This document shows, piece by piece, positions 18,461 through 26,049 of a stretch of DNA of 64,000 nucleotides. The position numbers and the translations under genes are program-made. Source of the DNA: CAVQYV01 sp963718295 [NCBI: uncultured Methylomirabilota bacterium] (GTDB lineage Bacteria; Methylomirabilota; Methylomirabilia; CAVQYV01); assembly GCA_963718295.1 (NCBI GenBank), contig CAVQYV010000006.1, positions 186,001-250,000 of the forward strand, given 5' to 3'. Each line of letters opens with the position of its first letter. Position 1 is the stretch's first letter. The notes under the pieces were generated by a model. That model was not told the origin of the DNA. It did not search any database and saw only the letters and a program-made list of their open reading frames with translations.

Positions 18461-19627
18461 ATGAGCAAAGCAACTACAGCCGAGCAAACCAGGACGCTCA
18501 GCACTGTGCCGCTGAACTGGAAGGAAGTCTTCTACACCAACTGCGGCATGGTGTCGGCGAGCAACGTCGACCAGGAACTGGGCTGGTGCAAGACCGACTT
18601 CAAGGCGATCGGCGTCGATTACTCCTACTTCCGGAGCCGCCGCGAGAACGACTGGTACCCGCACTACATCCATAACCTCGACAACCTGATCCGCTTCGGT
18701 GGGCTCTACCCGCCGATCCACGTCGAGGCGGACATACGCCGCACGCGCCTGCTGGGTGCGACGCCGACCTACGAGGGCGGCTGCATGCTGGTGCGGGCCA
18801 AAGACCCCATCTACAAGATGAGCCACCTGAAGGGTAAGCGCATCGGCCTGTCCAAGAGCCTGAACACGCTGAAGAACGACTGGTGGCGCATCACCGAGCA
18901 CTACGGAATCCTCAACATGCTGATGCTGAACGACATGAGCATCGAGGACGTGGAGGTCGTCGAGTTTCCGTATGCGGACGACTGGTACAGCGACCCGAAG
19001 ATGCTCGAGCCGCTGGTCAGCGCGACCGACCTCTACATGGGTGCCATGGACCACAAGCGCAACCAGGCCTTCCGCCCGCTGGAGGCGGCGCTGCTGGCAG
19101 GCAAGGTCGACGCGATCTACACACACAGCAAGACCTGGCAGCACCTGCAGGAAGACACCGGCAAGATCGCGGCCATCGAGGACCTGTCGCGCTACCCGGA
19201 CTGGCGGCTGCAGGCCAACAACGAGCCCGCGGTCATCACCTGCAGCGACGTGATGGCCGAGCAGCACCCCGAACTGGTCGTCACCTTCCTCAAGGCGATG
19301 ATCAAGGTCGGGCGCTGGTCCAACGAGCACAAGCATGCCGCGGCCGCGATCCTCGATCGCCAGACCTTCTACCGCGACGTAGAGGATACGTACGAGGGCA
19401 TCAAGCACATCGACATGGTGCCGAGCCTGTCGCTGAAGAACCTGGCGCAGATCGAGATCGGCAAGGACTTCATGCTGAAGCACGGCTATATCAAGCGCGA
19501 CTTCGACGTACAGCAGTGGGCCGCACCGGAGTTCCTGGAGCAGGCAGCCAAGGAACTGATCGAGGAACAGTGGAAGAAAGCGACCGCGGCAAAGCTCCCC
19601 GAACCCACCGCAGTTCGGCTCGGATAG
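18461..19627 (+). CDS. DszB-like sulfinate desulfinase, copy 1
   Basis: The 388-residue protein has the periplasmic-binding-protein-like fold of DszB but no signal peptide, so it should be cytosolic. Compared from memory with Rhodococcus DszB, its catalytic residues are conserved: Cys28 in FYTNC (DszB Cys27 in YSNC), His68 and Arg78 (DszB His60 and Arg70, same 10-residue spacing), followed by FGG, then PP, RTRLLG and, at the end, QWAAPEFL. DszB cleaves aryl sulfinate to sulfite and the arene or phenol. It lies 38 bp after the reductase subunits and 14 bp before the activating ATPases, so it belongs to the same operon. The alternative is a cytosolic NMT1-like binding protein. Confidence 0.75.
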   Translation: MSKATTAEQTRTLSTVPLNWKEVFYTNCGMVSASNVDQELGWCKTDFKAIGVDYSYFRSRRENDWYPHYIHNLDNLIRFGGLYPPIHVEADIRRTRLLGATPTYEGGCMLVRAKDPIYKMSHLKGKRIGLSKSLNTLKNDWWRITEHYGILNMLMLNDMSIEDVEVVEFPYADDWYSDPKMLEPLVSATDLYMGAMDHKRNQAFRPLEAALLAGKVDAIYTHSKTWQHLQEDTGKIAAIEDLSRYPDWRLQANNEPAVITCSDVMAEQHPELVVTFLKAMIKVGRWSNEHKHAAAAILDRQTFYRDVEDTYEGIKHIDMVPSLSLKNLAQIEIGKDFMLKHGYIKRDFDVQQWAAPEFLEQAAKELIEEQWKKATAAKLPEPTAVRLG

Positions 19628-19641
19628 ACGGGGGGAAAACC

Positions 19642-20454
19642 ATGGCTGTCGTTGGAATTGACTTGGGATCGCAGTCCACCAAGGTCGTGATCCTGGAAGG
19701 CGACGTGATTGTCGGTGGCGCCTCGCTGCAGACCGGGGAATCGGCGGAGACCGAGGCCCGGATGGCGGTGCAGGAAGCGCTGCGGCAGACGGGCCTCAAG
19801 CGCGAGGACCTGAAGGCCGCGGTGGCGACCGGCACCCTCGCTGTGCCCGTCACCGCGGCTGTGAACATCGCGGCCCTGAAGCAACGCTCGGCGGCGAGTT
19901 GCATCGCCACGGGAGCCTACTTCCGCTTTCCCCAGGCGCGGACGGTCCTGTATGTCGGCGCCGACAGCTCGATGGCCGTCCGGCTGTCGGCCGATGGCCA
20001 GGTCGAGGACTCGGTGAGGAACGAGCGCTGCGCAGTGTCTTCGGGGGCGCTGCTGGACATCGTGAGCCGCATGCTGGAAATCCCGGTGGAGGAGATGGGC
20101 CCGATGTCGCTGCAGGCCACCGCCCCGGAGATCGTGTCCAGCCGGTGCGTGGTCTTCGCCGAGGGCGAGATCCTGTCCTTCATCCACAAGGACCCGCCGG
20201 TCTCCGTTCCAGATGTGCTCGCCGGCGTGAACCAGTGCATCGCCGACGGCCTGTGGGGAATGGTGCAGAAGGTGGGCGTGCCGTCCGAGCTGCTGCTGTG
20301 CGGCGGGGTCGCCAGAAATGTGGGCATCGTCAAGGCCATCGAAGCCCACCTCGGCAAAGCGGCACTGGTGCCTCCACAGCCGCAGTACGTGCGGGCACTG
20401 GGCGCGGCCCTGTTCGCCCGCCAGCTTCAGCACGAAGGCGGTGCGCCATGCTGA
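19642..20454 (+). CDS. BadF/BcrA-type activating ATPase, subunit 1
   Basis: A 270-residue ASKHA-fold ATPase. The phosphate-1 motif GIDLGSQSTKVVI and the adenosine motif LLLCGGVARNVG are present. Candidate ligands of the shared 4Fe-4S cluster are Cys in RNERCAVSSG and SSRCVVFAEGE. The loop after the first Cys is VSSGALL rather than the usual GGTGRF, so this is the more divergent of the pair, resembling the heteromeric BcrA/BcrD or BzdP/BzdQ situation. Such proteins spend two ATP per electron to drive electrons into the catalytic subunits. Confidence 0.87.
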   Translation: MAVVGIDLGSQSTKVVILEGDVIVGGASLQTGESAETEARMAVQEALRQTGLKREDLKAAVATGTLAVPVTAAVNIAALKQRSAASCIATGAYFRFPQARTVLYVGADSSMAVRLSADGQVEDSVRNERCAVSSGALLDIVSRMLEIPVEEMGPMSLQATAPEIVSSRCVVFAEGEILSFIHKDPPVSVPDVLAGVNQCIADGLWGMVQKVGVPSELLLCGGVARNVGIVKAIEAHLGKAALVPPQPQYVRALGAALFARQLQHEGGAPC

Positions 20455-21284
20455 CGATGGGAATCGATATCGGTTCGCGCAGTTCCAAGTGCGTCATCCT
20501 CGACGACGGGCAGTTGCTGACCTACGGCAGCATCGAGACCGGCCCCAATATCCTCAAGACAGCTCATGCGGTGGTGGAGGCAGCCGTCCACCGCCGCACT
20601 GGCTTATGGGGCGAGTACCGGATGCCGTTGCCCGACGTGAAAGTCGACCATCTGAAGATCCAGGACATGGCCTGCATCGTGTCGACGGGCTACGGGCGCG
20701 CCGTCGTGCCCTTCGCGCACCGCGCCATCACCGAGATCACCTGCCACTGCCGCGGCGCGCAGTGGTTTGTACCCGGGGTCTCCACCGTCCTCGACGTCGG
20801 CGGGCAGGACAGCAAGGGCATCCGGGTCGGCCCGAAGGGTGAGGTCGCCGACTTCGTGATGAACGACAAGTGCGCCGGCGGCACCGGTCGCTTCATGGAA
20901 ATCGTCGCGGAGGCCCTGCACGTCCCCCTGGACGAGATCGGTCCGCTGGCGCTGCAGAGCACGAAAGTCCTGCCGTTCAGCTCGACCTGCGCGGCCTTCG
21001 GCCGGGGGTCGGCGGTCACGATGCTCAAGGAAGGCGAGCGCAAGGAGGACATCCTGGCCGGGCTGCACGAGTCGATCGCCACGCGGGTCATGGCCCTGGT
21101 CAGGAAGGTCGGCATCGCGGACAAGTTCGTGATCTCCGGCGGCATCGGCAGGAATGTCGGGCTGGTGAGCAAGATCGAACAGAGGCTCGACGGGTTGAAG
21201 GTCACCCTGCCGCAGGAACCGATGATCGTCGGGGCCGTAGGGGCGGCCCTGTTCGCCCTCGACCGGGCCAAGAAACAAACCTAA
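20448..21284 (+). CDS. BadF/BcrD-type activating ATPase, subunit 2
   Basis: The 278-residue partner ATPase has canonical features: GIDIGSRSSKCVILD, the second motif VLDVGGQDSKGI, cluster cysteines in NDKCAGGTGRFMEI and SSTCAAFGRGS, and VISGGIGRNVGL. It overlaps the first ATPase by 7 bp. Two ATPases plus two catalytic-type subunits match the architecture of class I benzoyl-CoA reductase rather than the homodimeric activator of the dehydratases. The operon seems to end here. Confidence 0.9.
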   Translation: MLTMGIDIGSRSSKCVILDDGQLLTYGSIETGPNILKTAHAVVEAAVHRRTGLWGEYRMPLPDVKVDHLKIQDMACIVSTGYGRAVVPFAHRAITEITCHCRGAQWFVPGVSTVLDVGGQDSKGIRVGPKGEVADFVMNDKCAGGTGRFMEIVAEALHVPLDEIGPLALQSTKVLPFSSTCAAFGRGSAVTMLKEGERKEDILAGLHESIATRVMALVRKVGIADKFVISGGIGRNVGLVSKIEQRLDGLKVTLPQEPMIVGAVGAALFALDRAKKQT

Positions 21285-21440
21285 TGAAGGAATCAATAAA
21301 CTTCGGCTGGGGCAACCGGGAGGAACCTCGGGTGAAAAGGAGGAGATATTCAGGGGTAACGAATTAATAGGTGGCGAAGGAAGAATCTAAAATGAGAAAG
21401 GAGGGGATTTGCGACCATCCGATTCAATTTTCGTAAAGTG

Positions 21441-21535
21441 CATAACCAGGTTTGTCCAGGCGACCGGGTCTGGCTTTGAACAAATCGCCATCACCGCCGG
21501 TCCGGTGAGGCACGAAAACAAAAAGGAGAAAACAC
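21441..21535 (+). promoter_or_regulatory. Two-hairpin, kissing-loop leader element A (before cupin 1)
   Basis: Hairpin 1 (21456-21473) has arms CCAGGC/GTCTGG and loop GACCGG. Hairpin 2 (about 21487-21511) has arms GCC-A-TCACCG/CGGTGA-GGC and loop CCGGTC. The loops are perfect reverse complements, so they can kiss. It is preceded by the conserved CCAGGTTTGT and followed 20 bases later by the AAGGAGA ribosome site of cupin 1. The same arrangement occurs before the glycyl-radical enzyme and the second DszB-like gene. It does not match any riboswitch consensus I remember. Confidence 0.65.
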
Positions 21536-21934
21536 ATGCACAAGAAACTGACAGATATGCACCCAGTAGACGACTTCGTCACCCAAAACACCCCGGGCCT
21601 CAAGATCTGGGATGAGCGATGGGGCGGCATGCAGTGTGCCTACCACGTCTTTGCCCCGGGCACTGACTTCACAGACATTCTGAAGGGAAAGGGACTGGAG
21701 CACGATCTGTGCGGGGTTGAACACTGGGCTTACGTTTTGAAGGGCTCGGTGGAGGTCATTTACCTTGACGGGACCATTGAGATTTGCCGCGCTGGGGAAG
21801 TGTGCTTCTGGCCGGCTCCGCACAACTTCAAGTCGAAGGAAGGGGCCGAGATCATCCAGTTCAGCACCGATGGAGGGTTGGCTGCGCAAGGCAAGAGAAT
21901 CCAGGAGTTTGTCGCGAAACAGATGAAGAAGTAA
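21536..21934 (+). CDS. Small cupin-domain protein, copy 1
   Basis: A 132-residue single cupin. Motif 1 is partial (VEHWAYVLKG) and motif 2 is RAGEVCFWPAPHNF, so only some of the usual metal-binding His/Glu residues are kept. Some cupins of this size are sulfur dioxygenases or sensors, but this sequence does not decide a function. Its leader carries the kissing-loop element. A second cupin of the same family (41844-42230) sits in the other redox block. Confidence 0.7.
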   Translation: MHKKLTDMHPVDDFVTQNTPGLKIWDERWGGMQCAYHVFAPGTDFTDILKGKGLEHDLCGVEHWAYVLKGSVEVIYLDGTIEICRAGEVCFWPAPHNFKSKEGAEIIQFSTDGGLAAQGKRIQEFVAKQMKK

Positions 21935-22003
21935 TTGTTAATGCGCCCCGAACATTATGGCGCGGTGCTCCCGCGCCCTAATTCCCTAAAAGGAGGAAAC
22001 AAA

Positions 22004-22687
22004 ATGAAATTGAAAACAGGTGTGGATCCCACGAGCAGGATTAGCTTCAAGAACACCCGCGGCCTTCCCTTCCACGGGATGGGGGCCTTTGTCGGCATCG
22101 GCAAGACCCAGCGGGCACACGTCTACACGGCGGCATCGATCCCCGTCGACCCCGAGGCCTACAAGAAGATCGATCCCAAGAAACTGGCGGTCGAACTCGG
22201 CGTGGACATGTGCGCTGTCAACAGCGGACGCTTCTGGATGATGGACGAAATCGAGTTCGTCGTCGGCGACGTCCAGAACTTCCACGGTGTCGAGTTGCGC
22301 TGGGGCGGGGACATGACCGGGGCCGAGATGGTCTCCCAGATGCAGAACGCCTACGTGCCCTCGCTGATCCGGCGCAACTCGGTCTGGACGTTCAAGGCGG
22401 GCAAACCGGTGTTCCTGCTGCGCGAGCCGGGCGGCCCGGTCTGGGTCCTGCAGGAATATACCAAGGCGGTGGATCCGGGCCTGACCCCTGACAACCTCAA
22501 CGAGTTGGGCGGCAAGCTGAAGAACCTGCCGCAAGGCTGGAAGTTCGAAACCAAGCTGCTGACCGAGGACCTGGTGCTGGACACGGGTCGCGCCGGAAGC
22601 TGGGCAGCCATCATCCGCGACGATCTGCACTGCACCTACCAGGGCTGCGGCTACGGCAAGGACACCAGCGCCAACTATGTGCCGTAA
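22004..22687 (+). CDS. Conserved protein of unknown function
   Basis: A 228-residue soluble protein with no signal peptide and no membrane segment. Landmarks are FKNTRGLPFHGMGAFVGIG, KKLAVELGVDMCAVNSGRFW, FHGVELRWGGDM and a C-terminal block PQGWKFETKLLTEDLVLDTG that I have seen as a recurring motif in uncharacterised proteins of similar size. AAAAGGAGGAAAC gives a strong ribosome site. It is 69 bp after cupin 1 and is probably co-transcribed with it. I do not assign a reaction. Confidence 0.6.
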   Translation: MKLKTGVDPTSRISFKNTRGLPFHGMGAFVGIGKTQRAHVYTAASIPVDPEAYKKIDPKKLAVELGVDMCAVNSGRFWMMDEIEFVVGDVQNFHGVELRWGGDMTGAEMVSQMQNAYVPSLIRRNSVWTFKAGKPVFLLREPGGPVWVLQEYTKAVDPGLTPDNLNELGGKLKNLPQGWKFETKLLTEDLVLDTGRAGSWAAIIRDDLHCTYQGCGYGKDTSANYVP

Positions 22688-22722
22688 CCCGCAGTAGGTG
22701 CTGCGAACCGGCAGGAAGACCC

Positions 22723-22751
22723 GACCGGGCGGTCGCTGCGACCGCCCGGTC
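22723..22751 (+). terminator. Perfect 13-bp GC hairpin
   Basis: Arms GACCGGGCGGTCG and CGACCGCCCGGTC close a CTG loop, 36 bp after the preceding stop codon. No T-run follows, so this is not a textbook intrinsic terminator, but a stem of this strength should pause polymerase or protect the 3' end. Confidence 0.5.
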
Positions 22752-22842
22752 AGACGCCGGTGCACCTAATCGAAGTGGCAGATCCCGGGTTCGCAAGCCA
22801 CTGGAAGAAGTCAGCATCGAGCGACAGAAAGAGGAGTTACTC

Positions 22843-23484
22843 ATGATCATACGTTTGCTGCGAAACGTCCTTTGGCCCGCGGGTGTTGCCTTGCTCTTTC
22901 GCGGGCGGCCTCTTCACGGCCGCTCCGACCCTGCCGGGGCACAAACCGCGAAGCCCGCGGCCGCGGGTAGCCAGCTTCCCAAGGCGAAACAGACGACCCT
23001 CGGTCTCTATGTGACCGCCGCGCAGGCCTACGAAATGTGGAAAGCCTCACCAGACAAGGTCAAGGTCATCGACGTGCGGACTCCCGAGGAGTTCGCTTTC
23101 GTCGGCCACCCGGAGATGGCCTGGAACATACCGTTGGCCTTCGTGAGCTACCAGAGAAAGGGCGGCAAGTTCACGTACGCACCGCAAATGAACAAGGCTT
23201 TCGTCGCCCAGGTCAAGGAGATCGCCCAGCCGACCGACATCCTGCTGGTCACGTGCAGGTCCGGCGGCCGCGGCGCAATGGCCGTCAACCAGCTTGCCGC
23301 GGCCTGCTTCACGAAGGCGTACAACATCGTCGATGGAATCGAAGGAGACACGGTGGACGATCCCGAGAGTGTCTTTCACGGAAAGAGGATGAAGAACGGC
23401 TGGAAGAACTCGGCGCCCTATGTGTACAACGTCGATCCCGAGAAGATCATCATCGAAGAAGGCGCTTCCCAACAGATGAGGTGA
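22843..23484 (+). CDS. Exported rhodanese-domain protein
   Basis: The 213-residue product has an N-terminal hydrophobic start and a rhodanese domain with VIDVRTPEEFAFVGHPE and the active-site loop TCRSGGRGAMA. The Cys makes it a likely sulfur carrier or sulfurtransferase. The signal-peptide core is odd: between about 22893 and 22945 the +1 frame reads SFAGGLFTAAPTLPG, a much better hydrophobic core, so two compensating indels probably interrupt it. GAGGAG precedes the ATG. It follows the unknown protein and precedes the AhpD-like gene. Confidence 0.8.
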   Translation: MIIRLLRNVLWPAGVALLFRGRPLHGRSDPAGAQTAKPAAAGSQLPKAKQTTLGLYVTAAQAYEMWKASPDKVKVIDVRTPEEFAFVGHPEMAWNIPLAFVSYQRKGGKFTYAPQMNKAFVAQVKEIAQPTDILLVTCRSGGRGAMAVNQLAAACFTKAYNIVDGIEGDTVDDPESVFHGKRMKNGWKNSAPYVYNVDPEKIIIEEGASQQMR

Positions 23485-23583
23485 CGAACCTCGGCGCCAA
23501 GAGGAATGTCGCGACGATGCCAACGGCATCCCCGCGACTCCCTGAGAGTGGCGCAAGCGCGCCGCCGAAAAAACCTCAGGAAG

Positions 23584-24225
23584 ATGAAGCGCACGCTGAC
23601 TCCAGACAACTTGTTCAGGACGGTCGCCAACTTCGTGACCTCGATCCCCGTTCTTGTCAGGGCGTTACGCAGCCCGAAGACCTCTGCTGCGCTGCGTGAG
23701 AAGGTGGTGCTCGGCGTGACCTCGATCAACGACTGCCGCTATTGCGAGTGGGGTCATACCCACTGGGCGATGGCCCACGGGGTGCCGCTGGAGGAGGTCA
23801 ACCAGATCCTCGGCCTTCAGATCGAGTCGCTGGAGGCAAAGAACCCGGCCGAAGCCGCGGCGATCCTGTTCGCTCAACACTACGCGGAGCAACTCGACCA
23901 GTTCGATCCGGAATCGATAGAGAACCTGCGCAAGTACTACAGCGACGTCCAGGTGACCGAAATCCTCGCCTACGTGCGCGCAATCACGCTCACCAACCTG
24001 AGCGGCAACACCGTGGACGCGTTTCTTGACCGCTTCCGCAGCCATGGCCAGCCCATCAGCTTCTTCCAAGGTGTGGTGGGTGCGGCCCTCTCTCCGGTGT
24101 TACTGACGGTGATCCTGCTGGCAAAGATCGAACGCAAGTTGGGTATAGCTGAGATGCGGTCCCGCTGGCACCGACCTCGCCAGGATGGCCCGCCGAACCC
24201 GGACCTTAGAGGAGACTCATCATGA
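23584..24225 (+). CDS. Carboxymuconolactone decarboxylase/AhpD-like protein
   Basis: A 213-residue helical protein with the AhpD motif in INDCRYCEWGHTHWA (CxxC followed by His), which in AhpD is the peroxidase-reducing thiol pair. A C-terminal hydrophobic segment (about 160-190) suggests membrane association. Family members reduce peroxides or act as small lyases; neither can be chosen here. The next frame starts at its stop codon (ATGA). Confidence 0.8.
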   Translation: MKRTLTPDNLFRTVANFVTSIPVLVRALRSPKTSAALREKVVLGVTSINDCRYCEWGHTHWAMAHGVPLEEVNQILGLQIESLEAKNPAEAAAILFAQHYAEQLDQFDPESIENLRKYYSDVQVTEILAYVRAITLTNLSGNTVDAFLDRFRSHGQPISFFQGVVGAALSPVLLTVILLAKIERKLGIAEMRSRWHRPRQDGPPNPDLRGDSS

Positions 24226-24428
24226 ATGCACCGCTGCCGGAGCTTTGCGCACGCCTGGGTGAACTCTCCCGCGACCTAGAGATCCATGTCATTTGCCGTT
24301 CCGGCCAGCGCGCTTGTTATGCGACGAGGATACTTTTTCAGAACGGATTCAAAGCCAAGAACGTATCGGCAGGGATGCTTTCCCTGGCGCACAATTACCT
24401 GCTTGATGCCAACAGGGAAGGGGATTGA
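24222..24428 (+). pseudogene. Isolated C-terminal half of a rhodanese domain
   Basis: The 68-residue frame matches the last part of the CoADR-rhodanese genes (PELCARLGELSRDLEIHVICRSGQRACYATRIL, cited here only as landmarks VICRSGQRACYA and LFQNGFKAKN). The active-site Cys is present but the first half of the fold is absent, so it is unlikely to be an enzyme. It overlaps the AhpD-like stop by 4 bp, as if trimmed to fit. The last residues diverge from the other copies. Confidence 0.65.
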
Positions 24429-24431
24429 TAC

Positions 24432-24587
24432 ATGATGGCAATCCACCATATCGCTGTCTTGCTCATCCTGATTTCCGGGATATGGCTTGTGGTATTCCAT
24501 TTCAAAATTCCGGATCGTTCAGGAATTCTCACTCTAGGAGGGTCTCACCATATTGAACTGACACGCTATACAGGAAATATGAAATAA
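24432..24587 (+). CDS. Small single-span membrane peptide
   Basis: A 51-residue frame begins just after the rhodanese fragment, with AGGGGATT upstream. It has one strong helix (IAVLLILISGIWLVVFHF) and a polar tail. No family is recognised. Coding is plausible from the hydrophobic pattern but not proven. Confidence 0.3.
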   Translation: MMAIHHIAVLLILISGIWLVVFHFKIPDRSGILTLGGSHHIELTRYTGNMK

Positions 24588-24614
24588 ATCAGGGAGTTAA
24601 AGGAGGAAATGCAG

Positions 24615-25280
24615 ATGAGAACCCATTCTTTTAAAGTTCTAATTGCTGTTTCAGTGATGTTGGTTCTAACTGTTTTCCCCCCCTTGCCGGCACTTGCAGA
24701 GGGAAGTAATTTCTATACGAGCTTAAAGGCGGGGGCTTTCTTTCCTCAAACAGATGACTTTGAAAATGCTGACACTGGATTCAATGGGGAAGTTGCATTC
24801 GGTTATCAATTTATCAAATATTTAGCATTAGAGATGGGCGCGGGATATTTGCACACTGGAGGGGATAGAAGCTCGACCGGAAACGAATCAGGGATTGACT
24901 ATTCCATTGAAGCCTCGGCTGATGTAGATGTCCTCCCGGTTACGCTAAGCCTAAAGGGAATATTACCCGTCGGAAAATGGGAATTCTACGGCATAGGAGG
25001 ACTTGGGGCCTATTTTCTTTGGGCCGAAGTAAAGGGTACTGCCGTTGCCGATGGAAGGACTGGGAGTAAGACCGTGAAAGACAATGCAATGAAATTTGGC
25101 GCTCATCTGGGGTTAGGGGTTGATTACAACATCACGCCTAAAATATTCATTGGGGCAGAGGGCAAGTACATCTGGATGAGTGAAACGAAGCTTGAGGGTA
25201 CAGTTGTGGGGGTACCTGTAGAGACTTCGTTCAAAATGGATGGGATTATTGCCACCGCGGTTCTTGGGTTTAGGTTTTAG
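24615..25280 (+). CDS. Outer-membrane beta-barrel protein (opacity/OmpW-like)
   Basis: A 221-residue precursor with a clear signal peptide (cleavage after ALA) and alternating aromatic/polar strands ending in FRF, the C-terminal Phe typical of barrels inserted by BamA. ATG 24615 is preferred over 24609, which lies only 2-3 bases from the AGGAGG site. An eight-strand surface barrel is likely. The DNA is clearly more AT-rich than the neighbouring redox operon, which may point to separate acquisition. Confidence 0.75.
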   Translation: MRTHSFKVLIAVSVMLVLTVFPPLPALAEGSNFYTSLKAGAFFPQTDDFENADTGFNGEVAFGYQFIKYLALEMGAGYLHTGGDRSSTGNESGIDYSIEASADVDVLPVTLSLKGILPVGKWEFYGIGGLGAYFLWAEVKGTAVADGRTGSKTVKDNAMKFGAHLGLGVDYNITPKIFIGAEGKYIWMSETKLEGTVVGVPVETSFKMDGIIATAVLGFRF

Positions 25281-25368
25281 AATTTCACAAAGTTGCATGC
25301 CGCTCATCGGATAAAGCGATATCCCCAATTATAAGTAGTACTGAAATTTAGACAAACGGAGCCCATCG

Positions 25369-25545
25369 ATGAATATCGAGCAATCCCGTCTCGAAGAAGC
25401 CCGAGCGACGAAAGCTCCCTGGAAGAAATGGGGACCTTACCTGAGCGAACGTCAGTGGGGGGAACCGTCCGTGAGGACTACAGCGAAAGCGGAGATGCCT
25501 GGAATTACTTCACCCACGACCAGGCCCGTTCGCGGGCCTACCGTA
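25369..25545 (+). pseudogene. GH63 glucosidase N-terminal fragment
   Basis: The first 60 codons match the start of the glucosidase at 52927: [25 protein letters not shown] against [24 protein letters not shown]. After a one-base insertion in the GGGGGG run it continues [27 protein letters not shown] and stops aligning. The break runs straight into the fourth copy of the two-hairpin element. Confidence 0.85.
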
Positions 25546-25546
25546 A

Positions 25547-25615
25547 AACAGGCTCATCGAGGCGGCCGGGACTGGCTGTTAAGAAACCGCGATCATCGCC
25601 GGTCTGGTGATGCGT
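25547..25615 (+). promoter_or_regulatory. Degenerate two-hairpin leader element D
   Basis: It keeps the order of the other three copies: ACAGGCTCATCGAGGC, loop GGCCGG, then hairpin 2 with loop CCGGTC (25599-25604). Stem 2 (ATCATCG/TGGTGAT) has G-U pairs where the other copies have G-C. Stem 1 is poorly paired. It stands before the small membrane protein at 25647. It is likely a decayed or diverged member. Confidence 0.5.
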
Positions 25616-25646
25616 GAGGTTACTAGCCTGAAGAAGGAGATTATCC

Positions 25647-25952
25647 ATGGGTACAGAGGAACCCCAGGCTCTGCCCCGCCCGCGCTTCTCCAGGAGAAGG
25701 CTGGCCTTGGCCTTCACCATCGCCGCGCTGGCCGACGGGCTCTCGGTCTTTTTGACGCTCACGCCGCCGGTGCAGTGGGCTGTCGATCTGATGACAGCAA
25801 TCTTGCTGTTCACGGTTCTCGGCCGGCAATGGATCTTGCTGCCCGGTCTGATCATGGAGGCGATCCCCGGTCTCTACATCTTCCCCTTCTGGGTTCTCGT
25901 GGTGGGGGCAGTGGCCATGTGGGGAACAGCGCGGCCAAAACTGAAAGGATAA
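25647..25952 (+). CDS. Small two- to three-span membrane protein, copy 1
   Basis: A 101-residue protein with basic start RPRFSRRRLALAF, three hydrophobic stretches (about 17-40, 44-65 and 72-92) and the end AMWGTARPKLKG. A near-copy lies at 49629-49919. The strongly conserved IMEAIPGL-FPFWVLVV block argues that both are genuine. Function unknown. GAAGGAG precedes the ATG. Confidence 0.65.
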   Translation: MGTEEPQALPRPRFSRRRLALAFTIAALADGLSVFLTLTPPVQWAVDLMTAILLFTVLGRQWILLPGLIMEAIPGLYIFPFWVLVVGAVAMWGTARPKLKG

Positions 25953-26049
25953 AATCCCCAGCGATGAAACCTTTTCACCAACTCCCGTAACCCCAATAAG
26001 CCCGAAGGCCTGAAAGGGGACGAGTGATGAATAGAGAGAGCAAAGAGAA

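Noticed and set aside
18461-19627. Periplasmic ABC transporter solute-binding protein
   Set aside because: The fold is shared, but there is no signal peptide or lipobox and no permease or ATPase of a transporter nearby, while the DszB catalytic Cys, His and Arg are kept. It remains the main alternative.
15976-21284. Simple (R)-2-hydroxyglutaryl-CoA dehydratase operon
   Set aside because: Dehydratases use one homodimeric activator; two distinct ATPases plus two catalytic subunits fit the class I benzoyl-CoA reductase plan better, although the substrate is open.
21441-21535. Known riboswitch (SAM, cobalamin, TPP, glycine, moco, c-di-GMP, fluoride or THF)
   Set aside because: None of the consensus cores I remember for these classes is present; the conserved feature is a pair of complementary loops.
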